A stretch of DNA of 6,175 nucleotides from the NCBI GenBank assembly GCA_028866445.1, contig JAGWIE010000091.1, positions 1-6,175 on the forward strand, in the 5' to 3' direction. Positions 1 to 6,175 of this stretch are shown piece after piece (the stretch's first letter is position 1; every line of letters starts with the position of its first letter). Both the position numbers and the translations under genes were made by a program. The notes beneath the pieces are model-generated. The model saw only the letters and a list, made by a program, of their open reading frames with translations, searched no databases and was not told the DNA's origin. The DNA is from Rhodospirillales bacterium. Lineage in GTDB: Bacteria > Pseudomonadota > Alphaproteobacteria > Acetobacterales > Acetobacteraceae.

Positions 1-15
1 GAGCAGGAATTTCAT
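1..15 (-). CDS. surA: Start of the next operon gene, probably SurA periplasmic peptidyl-prolyl isomerase (5' fragment)
   Basis: Only five codons are in the window: ATG at 15-13, then codons for K-F-L-L up to the left edge. The ATG shares four bases (ATGA, 15-12) with the lptD stop codon, the same kind of junction seen between lptF and lptG. The Lys followed by hydrophobic residues would suit the beginning of a signal peptide. In alphaproteobacteria the gene after lptD is usually surA, a periplasmic chaperone and peptidyl-prolyl isomerase for outer-membrane barrels, often followed by pdxA and rsmA. The identity is inferred from that gene order alone, because the visible residues cannot identify a family. 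Confidence 0.5.
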
Positions 16-2231
16 AGGGCGTTAAATCCAACGGTTCCGAGGGTTTTGAAATTGAACTGCAGAAGCACCAGCGTGCTGCCATTGTCCAGGTTGAACGAGG
101 TGAAACGTTTGTAGAAGATCAAATTCACGCCGAAGCAATCATTCTGCCATCCGGCGGAGGCATTCACCTCGTCGAATTTTCCGGTTTTCAGGTTCCGCTG
201 GCCACCGCCGGAGAAATTCCATGGCCCCTCCTGGGTGGAGAGGTTGAGCGTGGCTTCCTGACGCGGTTGGAAATATTGCGGCGGCGGGGTGAGGTTGGGC
301 GATTGGCCCAGGGTGAGATTGTCGTAAAGCGTGTAGGGATTGGTGTTGGTGTAGAGATACCCGCCGGAAACCGCGAACCGGCTGCCGCCAAAATTCGCGG
401 TAATATCGGTCATTCGGTTGCCGAGGGAATGGTGTGAGAGCCGCCCGCGGTAAGACAGGTTGAACCAGGGCGTGGGGGCCACAACCGCGCGCGTGACAAT
501 ATCCGAGACATTATCCTCAAGCCCGGAGGCAGGCAGATAAACAAGGTCCTTGTGGAAGCGGTAGGACTGGCCAACCAGCCCATCCAGTATCATCCCGCCT
601 GGCAAATACCAGGCTGCATGCATGGCGTAATCCACCCGCGAGCCGCCTTCCAGCCGGTCGATGCCGGGGTAGCGGTTGAGGCTGAACAGATTGGCGTCGG
701 AGAATTCGAGGTCTAGGCTGTCCTCGTTCGGAATTTTAGAATTGTCAGAAATGCCGGTGACTGGCGAGGCGACAAGCTGCACCATCGGTTCAATAATCTG
801 GCTGCCCCAATGCTGTGTGGCGCGCAGGAAGGGCCAACGCAGCATCACCGCGCCATAGGGCTGGGCGCGGGCGATGCTATTCTGCTGGGTGAGGCTGAAA
901 TTCGGCTGCTGGTTCAGCTTATCGGCGTTGTAATAGGCGGAATCGAGTTGCAGCCGCGCGGTACCGGTAATGCCCGCGGGCAGCATGAAAGGCAGCGAAT
1001 AAGACGGGATGAACGCAACGCGCCGTGTGTTGGTACCCACATCGCGCATCACGTTGAACACACTGGTATCCACACGGAAAGTGCCGCCGAGGCTGTCGGG
1101 CTGGGAGACGTAATGATACTGCCCGTAGGGGGCTACAATCGGCAGCTCGTTCTGGTTGACCGATGCAACCAGACCCTGGAAGGTTTCCGCCTCGATTTTA
1201 GCGTAAGACCCGCTGCCAAAACCCTCCAGATAGACATTGCTCTCCAGATAGGAAGCGTTCGGCAGGATGCTGAAATCATCCAGATATTGCGGGTTGGAGG
1301 CGCGGTTGAACGAGAAGCCGGTGCGCCAGGAATTGTTTATGTCGAATGTTCCGTTGGCGAAAACCGAATCGCCCAGCTCGCCCCTGTCCCGTCCGCCGGA
1401 AAGCTTCACATCCAGCGTGCCGTGGTTAAACGCCTCGCGGTAATCAGCCTTCAACGCCGGGCCCTGCTTGGTGGCGAGCACGGGGGTGAGGGTCACGTCC
1501 GCCGAGGGGCCAAGGGTGATGAAATAAGGAATGACGGCGAACGCGCCAAGCTGCGAGGTGGCACCGACCGACGGGATGAGCAGCCCGGTTTTGCGTTTCA
1601 CCGAAGGATCGGGCTCGGCCATGTAAGGCAGCCAGAAAACCGGCACACCTTTCATCAGCAGCGTCGCGTTGCGGAATTCAATTTCCTTGTGCTCAAGGTC
1701 GCGCGTGGCGCTGCTGGCGCGGATCGCCCAGGTAGGCGGTTCCCTCGGGTCACTCTTACACAAATCGCAGGCGGAATAAACGGGTTTGGAAAGCTCGTCT
1801 ATCTTGCCGTTATAGCGCTGGCCGCCATTGGCGATGATCCGGGCATTCTGCGCCAGCCGCGCCGCCACGAATTTCATCACCGCGTCCTTCATGCCGTGTG
1901 AGAGCACGACGTGATCGGCATAAACCGTCGTGCCGTCTGGTTGCACGAGTGACACATGGCCGGAAGCGGTGACGACATTGGTGCTGCGGTTGATCGTAAC
2001 CCTGTCCGCGTGCAGGGTCTGGCCGTTCTGGATGGCGGTGACGTGGCCGGCGGCGGTAACGATATTGCCGGGCTTGTTGTAGGAAAGCGTATCCGCCGTG
2101 AAACTCACCGGTGCGTTGGTGCCGCCGGTGGCCCCGGGGCCGGAAACCAGCCCCCCCATGGATTGCGCCAGTGCGGGCGCGCCCAGGCAGGTGGTGGCGA
2201 GCAGAGCGAGGATTCGGCCAGTACGGGTCAT
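12..2231 (-). CDS. lptD: LPS-assembly outer-membrane protein LptD (OstA/Imp)
   Basis: This 739-residue protein is the outer-membrane barrel that, plugged by the lipoprotein LptE, receives lipopolysaccharide from the LptA bridge and inserts it into the outer leaflet. Residues 1-22 form a signal peptide (Arg at 3 and 6, hydrophobic core, cleavage probably after APALA). A Gly-rich linker (about 26-42) leads to an OstA/LptA-like jellyroll (about 43-150) with repeated GHV turns (G62-H63, G91-H92). The link to the barrel contains CDLC (C155, C158) and PPTWAIRA, and the barrel fills the rest. A lone Cys (C699, in NDCFGV) lies near the C-terminus and is a likely disulfide partner for C155 or C158. 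The last strand ends in aromatic/hydrophobic residues, as in barrel proteins. The length suits the family. The start lies 3 bases after the lptG stop, with GGAAG about 11 bases upstream, so coupling to lptG is likely. Confidence 0.96.
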   Translation of the reverse strand: MTRTGRILALLATTCLGAPALAQSMGGLVSGPGATGGTNAPVSFTADTLSYNKPGNIVTAAGHVTAIQNGQTLHADRVTINRSTNVVTASGHVSLVQPDGTTVYADHVVLSHGMKDAVMKFVAARLAQNARIIANGGQRYNGKIDELSKPVYSACDLCKSDPREPPTWAIRASSATRDLEHKEIEFRNATLLMKGVPVFWLPYMAEPDPSVKRKTGLLIPSVGATSQLGAFAVIPYFITLGPSADVTLTPVLATKQGPALKADYREAFNHGTLDVKLSGGRDRGELGDSVFANGTFDINNSWRTGFSFNRASNPQYLDDFSILPNASYLESNVYLEGFGSGSYAKIEAETFQGLVASVNQNELPIVAPYGQYHYVSQPDSLGGTFRVDTSVFNVMRDVGTNTRRVAFIPSYSLPFMLPAGITGTARLQLDSAYYNADKLNQQPNFSLTQQNSIARAQPYGAVMLRWPFLRATQHWGSQIIEPMVQLVASPVTGISDNSKIPNEDSLDLEFSDANLFSLNRYPGIDRLEGGSRVDYAMHAAWYLPGGMILDGLVGQSYRFHKDLVYLPASGLEDNVSDIVTRAVVAPTPWFNLSYRGRLSHHSLGNRMTDITANFGGSRFAVSGGYLYTNTNPYTLYDNLTLGQSPNLTPPPQYFQPRQEATLNLSTQEGPWNFSGGGQRNLKTGKFDEVNASAGWQNDCFGVNLIFYKRFTSFNLDNGSTLVLLQFNFKTLGTVGFNAL

Positions 2232-2234
2232 GGC

Positions 2235-3347
2235 TCAGCCATCTTCCAGATGCAGCAACAAGGCAAGCGCCAAAAACAAACCTGCTACCGTTGGCGCCCA
2301 GGCGGCAAGGCCAACCGGCACCGCGCCGGAGGTGCCGAACTGGTTGGCAACCTCTGAAACCATGAACAAGGCAAAGCCGAAGCCCACCCCCGCCACCAGC
2401 ATGGTGCCCGCCCCGCCGCGGCGCGAGGGGCGCATGGAAAACCCCGCCGCCACCAGAGCCATGGTGCCGCATAAAAGCGGCAGCGCCAGCAGGCTCTGGA
2501 ACACAAGCTCATGCTGGGTTGCGGAAAAGCCTGAATGCCGTAGCAGACGAATAAACCCCGGTAACGCCCAGAAGGAGAGCGCGTTGGGCGAGGCAAAGCT
2601 CTCCTGGACGCGGTTAACTGTAAGATCTGTCGGGAAGCTCATTTGCGGGATATGCCGGGGGGCCGCCCCTGGCCGCAGCACCGAGATGTTTTGCAGCTCC
2701 CAATCGCCGGAACTCAACGTGGCATGGTCTGCCTCCAGCCGTTCCAGCAGGCTCGTTTGTGCGTCCAGCCGCAAAATGCTCACCTCATCTGCCACCAGCG
2801 AACTGTTATGCAGCCGGACATTGCTGGCATGGACCACGGCGACGCCATTGGGCGCCAGTCCGTTATCGCTTTGGCGCACCCAAAGCGAACCGCCATTAAG
2901 TGAGAGCGGGCCGCCCGCGGGTTTAAGGTTGATATCGTCGAGCTGCTCGGCCCGGCCATATAGCACCGCTGAAAGTGGGCTTACCGCCGTGGTACACAGC
3001 ACCCCCAGCACGCATGCTACCAGAACCGGCGTGGCCAGAAACTGCCAGGCCGAAATGCCAGCTGCCCGCGCCACCACCAGCTCGGAGGAGCGGGCCAGCC
3101 GCCAGAACGCGTAAATGCCGCCCAGCAGCACCGCGAAGGGCATGATTTGCATCAGGCTCCAGGGCAGGCGCAGCAGCTCGATCTCGACAATCACGCCAAA
3201 CCCGGCATGGGGGGCGGTGGCGGATTCGCGCAGAAGCTCCAGAAAATCAAACAGCGCCACCAGCCCGGTAAGCCCGGCGGACATCGCCAGCGCAGCGGTG
3301 GCGAAAGACCGCCCGAAATACCAGGAAATGGTAACCGGCAATTTCAT
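2235..3347 (-). CDS. lptG: LPS export ABC transporter permease LptG (YjgQ)
   Basis: This 370-residue protein pairs with LptF around an LptB ATPase dimer to extract lipopolysaccharide from the inner membrane and pass it to the periplasmic bridge. It has the YjgP/YjgQ layout: membrane segments at about 15-36, 64-83 and 101-124, a periplasmic jellyroll domain at about 130-255, then segments at about 282-305, 312-335 and 343-366. The cytoplasmic stretch SSELVVARAAGIS (87-99) after segment 2 corresponds to the coupling helix that contacts LptB, with Glu89 the conserved acid. I chose the ATG at 3347, which overlaps the lptF stop as ATGA and begins MKLPVTISWYFGRSF, typical of the family. An in-frame ATG 23 codons upstream (3416) would run deep into lptF and adds only low-complexity Arg/Ala/Gly-rich residues. 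It is the second of two permeases in the operon, which supports LptG over LptF. Confidence 0.94.
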   Translation of the reverse strand: MKLPVTISWYFGRSFATAALAMSAGLTGLVALFDFLELLRESATAPHAGFGVIVEIELLRLPWSLMQIMPFAVLLGGIYAFWRLARSSELVVARAAGISAWQFLATPVLVACVLGVLCTTAVSPLSAVLYGRAEQLDDINLKPAGGPLSLNGGSLWVRQSDNGLAPNGVAVVHASNVRLHNSSLVADEVSILRLDAQTSLLERLEADHATLSSGDWELQNISVLRPGAAPRHIPQMSFPTDLTVNRVQESFASPNALSFWALPGFIRLLRHSGFSATQHELVFQSLLALPLLCGTMALVAAGFSMRPSRRGGAGTMLVAGVGFGFALFMVSEVANQFGTSGAVPVGLAAWAPTVAGLFLALALLLHLEDG

Positions 3348-4450
3348 GCGCGCGGCGCGCCCTGGCGCAAGAGAACGGCGAAGGCTATGCCCGGCGGCAA
3401 CAGCGCCCACACCCATATAAGCGGCAGCAGCGCGGTGTTGCGGGCCGCGAGATTATTCACCCCCAGCCCTAGCGCCACCAGCGCGGTAACAACGCCAACC
3501 GCCCCGATGATGCGCGCCAGCCCGCCATGGCGCCGGAAACCCCCACCTAAAGCTGCCACCAGCGCCACCAGTGTGTAGCCCAAAGTGGCCAGCGGCGCGC
3601 TTAAACGGCGCTGTGCTTCCACCAGCCATTTCGCCCTGTCGCCATTTGCCAGGCTGGCGGGGGGGTGAAACAATTCCGGCAAAGTCACTTCCGCCGGGTC
3701 CGTATCCACCGGCCCGCCATTGCGCATGGTTTCCGCCAATGAAAGCGTATTGCGTTGGAAGGTCAGCAGGTCGAGCTCGCCGGTTTTCGCATCTATCTGC
3801 TGGCGTGAGCCGTTTTCGAGCACCACCACCGGGCCTTGCGGGGTGGAGACCAGCTCGCCCGTGCGCGCCAGAATGGTGGCCGGGGCGCTGGGGTCGCGGT
3901 TATCCTCGATGATGATGCCCTTGAGGCTGCCATTGGCGGCGCGGGACTGCACATAAACCGTTATATCGGCCGAAACCGGGGTGAATACGCCGGGCTCCAG
4001 CAGAAACGCCGCAATCTGGTTGCGGATTTCATATTGGTAGTCGCGGAAGATCGAGAGGCTCCAGGGCACGGCGCCAAGGCTGAGCGCATAGCCCAGCAAT
4101 GTTACCGCCACTGCCAGGGTGAGCGCCGGGCGGGCGAGCTTGGTATCCGAAAGCCCCAGCCCGCGCATGATCGTCAGCTCCCGGTCGCCGGAAAGCCGCA
4201 AATAAATGAACAGCACCACGATAAAACAGGTGATCGGCAGGATGGTGGCAAGAAAACTCGGCACCAGCAGGGCCGTGAGCTTCACGAATACGAAGGGCGA
4301 GAGCCCGTGGCTGACGATGATCTGGATGAACCGCAGAGACTGGGTGAGCCAGATGAGTGCTACCAACCCCGCCGTGACAAGTGCCAGCGCCAGCACAAGC
4401 TGGCCCAGCACATACCTGTCCAGCCGGTGGAAGAAGGGCAAGGGTTGCAT
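3344..4450 (-). CDS. lptF: LPS export ABC transporter permease LptF (YjgP)
   Basis: With the start at 4450 this is a 368-residue inner-membrane permease, partner of LptG in the LptB2FG extractor. Near the N-terminus HRLDRYVLGQL matches the usual LptF opening, just before the first membrane segment (about 14-36). Further segments lie at about 60-84 and 107-128, a periplasmic jellyroll at about 135-260, and three C-terminal segments at about 285-303, 312-335 and 340-362. GDRELTIMRGLGLS (88-101) is the LptB-contacting coupling helix, with Glu91. The frame also opens farther upstream at an ATG at 4513 and a GTG at 4564. These would add Pro/Ser/Arg-rich residues not expected in the family, and the GTG start would cover the dyad at 4531-4551. 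AGAGAAG lies about 11 bases before the chosen ATG. It is the first gene of the minus-strand operon, so the promoter should lie between it and 4682. Confidence 0.93.
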   Translation of the reverse strand: MQPLPFFHRLDRYVLGQLVLALALVTAGLVALIWLTQSLRFIQIIVSHGLSPFVFVKLTALLVPSFLATILPITCFIVVLFIYLRLSGDRELTIMRGLGLSDTKLARPALTLAVAVTLLGYALSLGAVPWSLSIFRDYQYEIRNQIAAFLLEPGVFTPVSADITVYVQSRAANGSLKGIIIEDNRDPSAPATILARTGELVSTPQGPVVVLENGSRQQIDAKTGELDLLTFQRNTLSLAETMRNGGPVDTDPAEVTLPELFHPPASLANGDRAKWLVEAQRRLSAPLATLGYTLVALVAALGGGFRRHGGLARIIGAVGVVTALVALGLGVNNLAARNTALLPLIWVWALLPPGIAFAVLLRQGAPRA

Positions 4451-4530
4451 CTCGGATGCTTCTCTGGCGGCGCGCGACGTGGAAGGCAAGGGTGGCGAGG
4501 CTGGCTGAAACATGCGGTGACCAAACAATG

Positions 4531-4551
4531 CGCATAAGGCAAAATTATGCG
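4531..4551. repeat. Perfect 7-bp inverted repeat, possible operator upstream of lptF
   Basis: CGCATAA (4531-4537) and TTATGCG (4545-4551) are exact reverse complements separated by seven bases. Allowing a two-base bulge on the left, CAA (4526-4528) can also pair with TTG (4552-4554). The dyad is about 80-100 bases ahead of the chosen lptF start and overlaps the minus-strand -10-like CATAAT. It has the size and symmetry of a dimeric-repressor site. It is not followed by a T-run on either strand, so it does not look like a terminator. No known regulator is recognised. Confidence 0.4.
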
Positions 4552-4601
4552 TTGCACCTTCCACAGAAAAACTGTTGTATCCGCCACAATTCCAAAAGTT
4601 G

Positions 4602-4617
4602 ATGAACTATGATTCAT
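4602..4617. repeat. Short inverted repeat ATGAA-N6-TTCAT
   Basis: ATGAA (4602-4606) and TTCAT (4613-4617) are reverse complements around a six-base centre that includes most of the plus-strand TATGAT element. The arms are only five bases long, so chance is a serious explanation. Its place at a possible -10 box of the aminotransferase gene is the only reason to record it. Confidence 0.2.
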
Positions 4618-4682
4618 GAAGGCGGGGATTCGATGGGTTGGGGGTGTGTAGATACGTTATTCTGGGGTTTGTGTGGTGATTC

Positions 4683-5990
4683 ATGTCCGGTCTAATCCCG
4701 CCTGGGGTGCCAAGCCCCACTGAGCTTTCAGATGCCGAGCTGGAACAGCGGCTGGAGGCCAGACGCAAATGGCTGGGCGAAACAGCCTTTGCCTATGACC
4801 CGCCGCTGGAGCCTGTGCGCGGGGACGGTGTTTACCTGTATGACAGCGCCGGGCAGCGATATCTGGATATGCACAGCAACGTGCCCTCAGTTGGGCATGG
4901 CCACCCGGAAGTGGTTTCGGCCATCGCCGCCCAGGCCGCCACGCTCAACACCCATTCGCGCCACCTTAATAATGCGGTTGAGGCTTATGCCGCGCGGCTG
5001 GTGGGGCTGTTTCCCGCACCGCTTGGCGGATTGATAATGACTTGCTCGGGCAGCGAGGCAAACGACCTCGCCTTGCGTGTTGCCCGGCTCGTTACCGGCC
5101 GGCAGGGCATTATCGTAACCTCCGGTGCCCGGCATGGCAGCACCGCGATGACGGCTGAAATCTCCCCCGGCCTGAACCAGCCTTTGCCCGCGCATGTAAG
5201 AACCATTCCAGCCCCAAACCCGCGCCTTGCCGGCGCGGATGCGCTGGGTAGTTGGTTTGCCGCGCGTGTGCGCGAAGAAGCTGCCATTCTGAATAAAACC
5301 GGCGCTGGCTTTGCCGCATTGGTGTTGGACAGCGCCTTCGCCTTCGATGGCGTGTTCACCGACCCGCCGGGGTTTTTAGTCGAGGCCGTAGAAGCGGCGC
5401 GCCAGGCAGGCGGGCTGTTTATCGCGGATGAGGTTCAGGCCGGGTTTGGCCGCACGGGCGAGCTTTGGGGCTTTTCCCGGCACGGCGTTGTGCCGGATGT
5501 TGTGACCCTGGGCAAACCGATGGGCAATGGCTACCCGGTTGGCGGAGTGGTAATGCGGGCGGAGCATCTTGCCCGGTTAAACGCCAGCGCGCCTTATTTC
5601 AGCGGCTGTGGCGGTAGCCCGGTGGCGGCGGCGGCGGGCATGGCGGTGCTGGATGTGATCGAGGCGGAAAAGCTTGTTCGCAATGCCGGGCGCAGCGGCG
5701 AGCTGTTGCGCAAGGGGTTGCGGCGGCTCGCGAAATCTTTCCCGCGCGTTGCCGCTGTGCGTGGAGCAGGATTATTGTTCGGTGTGGATATGGTCTCGCC
5801 CAAAACCGGCGCGCCAGACCCCGAGGCGGCGGGCCAGGCTATTAACGCATTGCGGCGGAATTTCATCCTGGCTGGCAGAGCAGCGCCCACAAGCCATATC
5901 TTGCAGCTTCGCCCGCCCTTATCCATCTCGGCGGAGCAAGTGGCGCAATTCCTGGAGGGTTTTAGTGGCGTTCTGGCCACGCTGGCATGA
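4683..5990 (+). CDS. Class-III PLP-dependent aminotransferase, AGXT2-like, substrate unknown
   Basis: This 435-residue cytoplasmic enzyme has the class-III (fold type I) layout and full family length. GVYLYDSAGQRYLDMHSNV (49-67) and VGHGHP (70-75) open the domain, CSGSEANDLALR (121-132) binds cofactor phosphate, ADEVQAGFGRTGE (248-260) carries Asp249 for the pyridine nitrogen, and TLGKPMGNGYPVGG (275-288) carries Lys278, the expected Schiff-base lysine. LQLRPPLSIS (407-416) closes the C-terminal domain. The pattern best resembles the AGXT2-like / ethanolamine-phosphate phospho-lyase branch, so it could be a transaminase or a lyase. Two usual motifs are altered: ARHG (149-152) where the family normally has an aromatic residue before HG, and SGCGGSP (307-313) where NTFGGNP-like is usual. 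The start ATG at 4683 has only a weak GGTG about 5 bases upstream. It diverges from lptF and precedes purF, and neither neighbour reveals the substrate. Confidence 0.9.
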   Translation: MSGLIPPGVPSPTELSDAELEQRLEARRKWLGETAFAYDPPLEPVRGDGVYLYDSAGQRYLDMHSNVPSVGHGHPEVVSAIAAQAATLNTHSRHLNNAVEAYAARLVGLFPAPLGGLIMTCSGSEANDLALRVARLVTGRQGIIVTSGARHGSTAMTAEISPGLNQPLPAHVRTIPAPNPRLAGADALGSWFAARVREEAAILNKTGAGFAALVLDSAFAFDGVFTDPPGFLVEAVEAARQAGGLFIADEVQAGFGRTGELWGFSRHGVVPDVVTLGKPMGNGYPVGGVVMRAEHLARLNASAPYFSGCGGSPVAAAAGMAVLDVIEAEKLVRNAGRSGELLRKGLRRLAKSFPRVAAVRGAGLLFGVDMVSPKTGAPDPEAAGQAINALRRNFILAGRAAPTSHILQLRPPLSISAEQVAQFLEGFSGVLATLA

Positions 5991-6090
5991 ACCGCACACG
6001 CTGGAGCCCTCTTATGCATGTGAACGCCTCGACATCTGGCTGTCACATCGCTACTTGGAGCGCGGGATGAGCAAGGCGGGGCCAGCATGA
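5987..6090 (+). other. Gap between aminotransferase and purF with two tiny ATGA-linked frames
   Basis: The aminotransferase stop is part of ATGA (5987-5990). That ATG opens a 27-codon frame (begins MNRTRWSPL) ending in the TGA of a second ATGA (6067-6070). This in turn opens a 7-codon frame (MSKAGPA) ending in the TGA of a third ATGA (6087-6090), whose ATG is the purF start. The frames fit exactly, so a ribosome could in principle terminate and restart its way from one gene to the next. Neither peptide resembles anything I know and I do not claim that either is a functional product. No hairpin with a T-run is present, so read-through transcription into purF is plausible. Confidence 0.25.
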
Positions 6091-6175
6091 TTGACGACGA
6101 CAAGCCACATGAGGAATGCGGCGTATTCGGCGCCTGGAACGTGGCCGATGCGGCGGCGATCACCGCACTTGGCCT
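6087..6175 (+). CDS. purF: Amidophosphoribosyltransferase PurF (5' fragment)
   Basis: The first 29 codons and two bases of a 30th are in the window. The encoded MIDDDKPHEECGVFGAWNV, then DAAAITALG, matches the N-terminus of PurF, which uses glutamine-derived ammonia to make 5-phosphoribosylamine from PRPP, the first committed step of purine synthesis. Cys11 in EECGVFG is the expected nucleophile of the glutaminase (Ntn-type) domain, exposed after the ten-residue propeptide is removed. The start is fixed by an in-frame stop at 6021-6023 and the lack of any other ATG in between. AAGG lies about 10 bases upstream (6073-6076). In many alphaproteobacteria cvpA stands directly before purF; here its place is taken by the aminotransferase gene. 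The rest of the gene lies beyond the right edge. Confidence 0.93.
   Translation, partial: MIDDDKPHEECGVFGAWNVADAAAITALG

Larger units (their letters stand above)
4451..4682. promoter_or_regulatory. Divergent intergenic region between lptF and the aminotransferase gene
   Basis: This 232-base stretch must carry the promoter of the minus-strand lpt operon and probably that of the plus-strand aminotransferase. Its middle (about 4520-4620) is visibly richer in A and T than the flanking genes, as promoters often are. Two stretches resemble -10 boxes: CATAAT on the minus strand (4549-4544, five of six consensus bases, inside the dyad) and TATGAT on the plus strand (4608-4613, five of six). Neither has a convincing -35 box 16-18 bases upstream, so the exact promoters are not established. 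I see no RNA gene or clear terminator here. Both the dyad and the G-runs are listed separately. Confidence 0.55.

Noticed and set aside
810..1901. A 363-codon open frame on the plus strand across lptD
   Set aside because: It is antisense to a clear lptD gene. Its product is rich in Arg, Gly and His with no recognisable domain, as expected from the complement of a GC-rich gene.
1810..2472. A 220-codon minus-strand frame overlapping the lptD start and lptG end
   Set aside because: It is an alternate frame of lptD/lptG; the product is a Gly/Arg/His-rich shadow sequence.
2098..3114. A 338-codon open frame on the plus strand across lptD and lptG
   Set aside because: It is antisense to two well-supported genes and is a Ser/Ala/Pro/Arg-rich low-complexity translation with no family resemblance.
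4552..4580. TTGCAC - 17 bases - TTGTAT as a plus-strand promoter
   Set aside because: Each box matches the consensus at only three of six positions and the key second A of the -10 box is missing.
6018..6048. Inverted repeat ATGTGA ... TCACAT between the aminotransferase and purF, considered as a terminator
   Set aside because: The arms are only six bases, the loop is 19 bases and no T-run follows, so it does not fit an intrinsic terminator.
5991..6090. Plus-strand frame ending in ERLDIWLSHRYLERG and GPA, considered as a remnant of cvpA or of an S4-type RNA-binding protein
   Set aside because: The stretch is a continuation of an alternate frame of the aminotransferase gene. The RLDxWL likeness to S4 domains is brief and the rest of that domain is absent, and it does not resemble a CvpA C-terminus.

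Overview
The window looks like chromosomal DNA of an alphaproteobacterium, most likely of the Acetobacteraceae (Acidocella/Acidiphilium-like). This rests on the moderately high GC content, the gene order lptF-lptG-lptD-(surA), the alphaproteobacterial-type LptD and the PurF N-terminus. The family-level placement is from memory of these proteins, not from a search.

Layout. Positions 1-4450 hold a tightly packed minus-strand operon, read right to left: lptF (4450-3344), lptG (3347-2235), lptD (2231-12), and the first five codons of a further gene (15-1), probably surA. The junctions are a 4-base ATGA overlap (lptF/lptG), a 3-base gap (lptG/lptD) and another ATGA overlap (lptD/next gene). Positions 4451-4682 are a 232-base divergent intergenic region. 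It is relatively AT-rich in its middle and carries a perfect 7-bp dyad and G-runs. To the right, on the plus strand, lie a class-III PLP-dependent aminotransferase (4683-5990), a 96-base gap bridged by two tiny ATGA-linked frames, and the start of purF (6087 to the window edge).

How the genes work together. LptF and LptG are the membrane subunits of the LptB2FG ABC transporter that pulls lipopolysaccharide out of the inner membrane. LptD is the outer-membrane barrel that inserts it in the outer leaflet. SurA, if that is the next gene, is a periplasmic chaperone that helps outer-membrane barrels such as LptD assemble. The operon thus links LPS export to the folding helper of its own terminus. 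The aminotransferase is of the AGXT2-like / phospho-lyase type; its substrate is unknown. purF starts de novo purine synthesis.

No mobile element, CRISPR array, RNA gene or clear accessory system is visible. This is mostly an ordinary housekeeping region. The most unusual points are the aminotransferase's altered PLP-site motifs, the ATGA relay before purF, and the dyad upstream of lptF.
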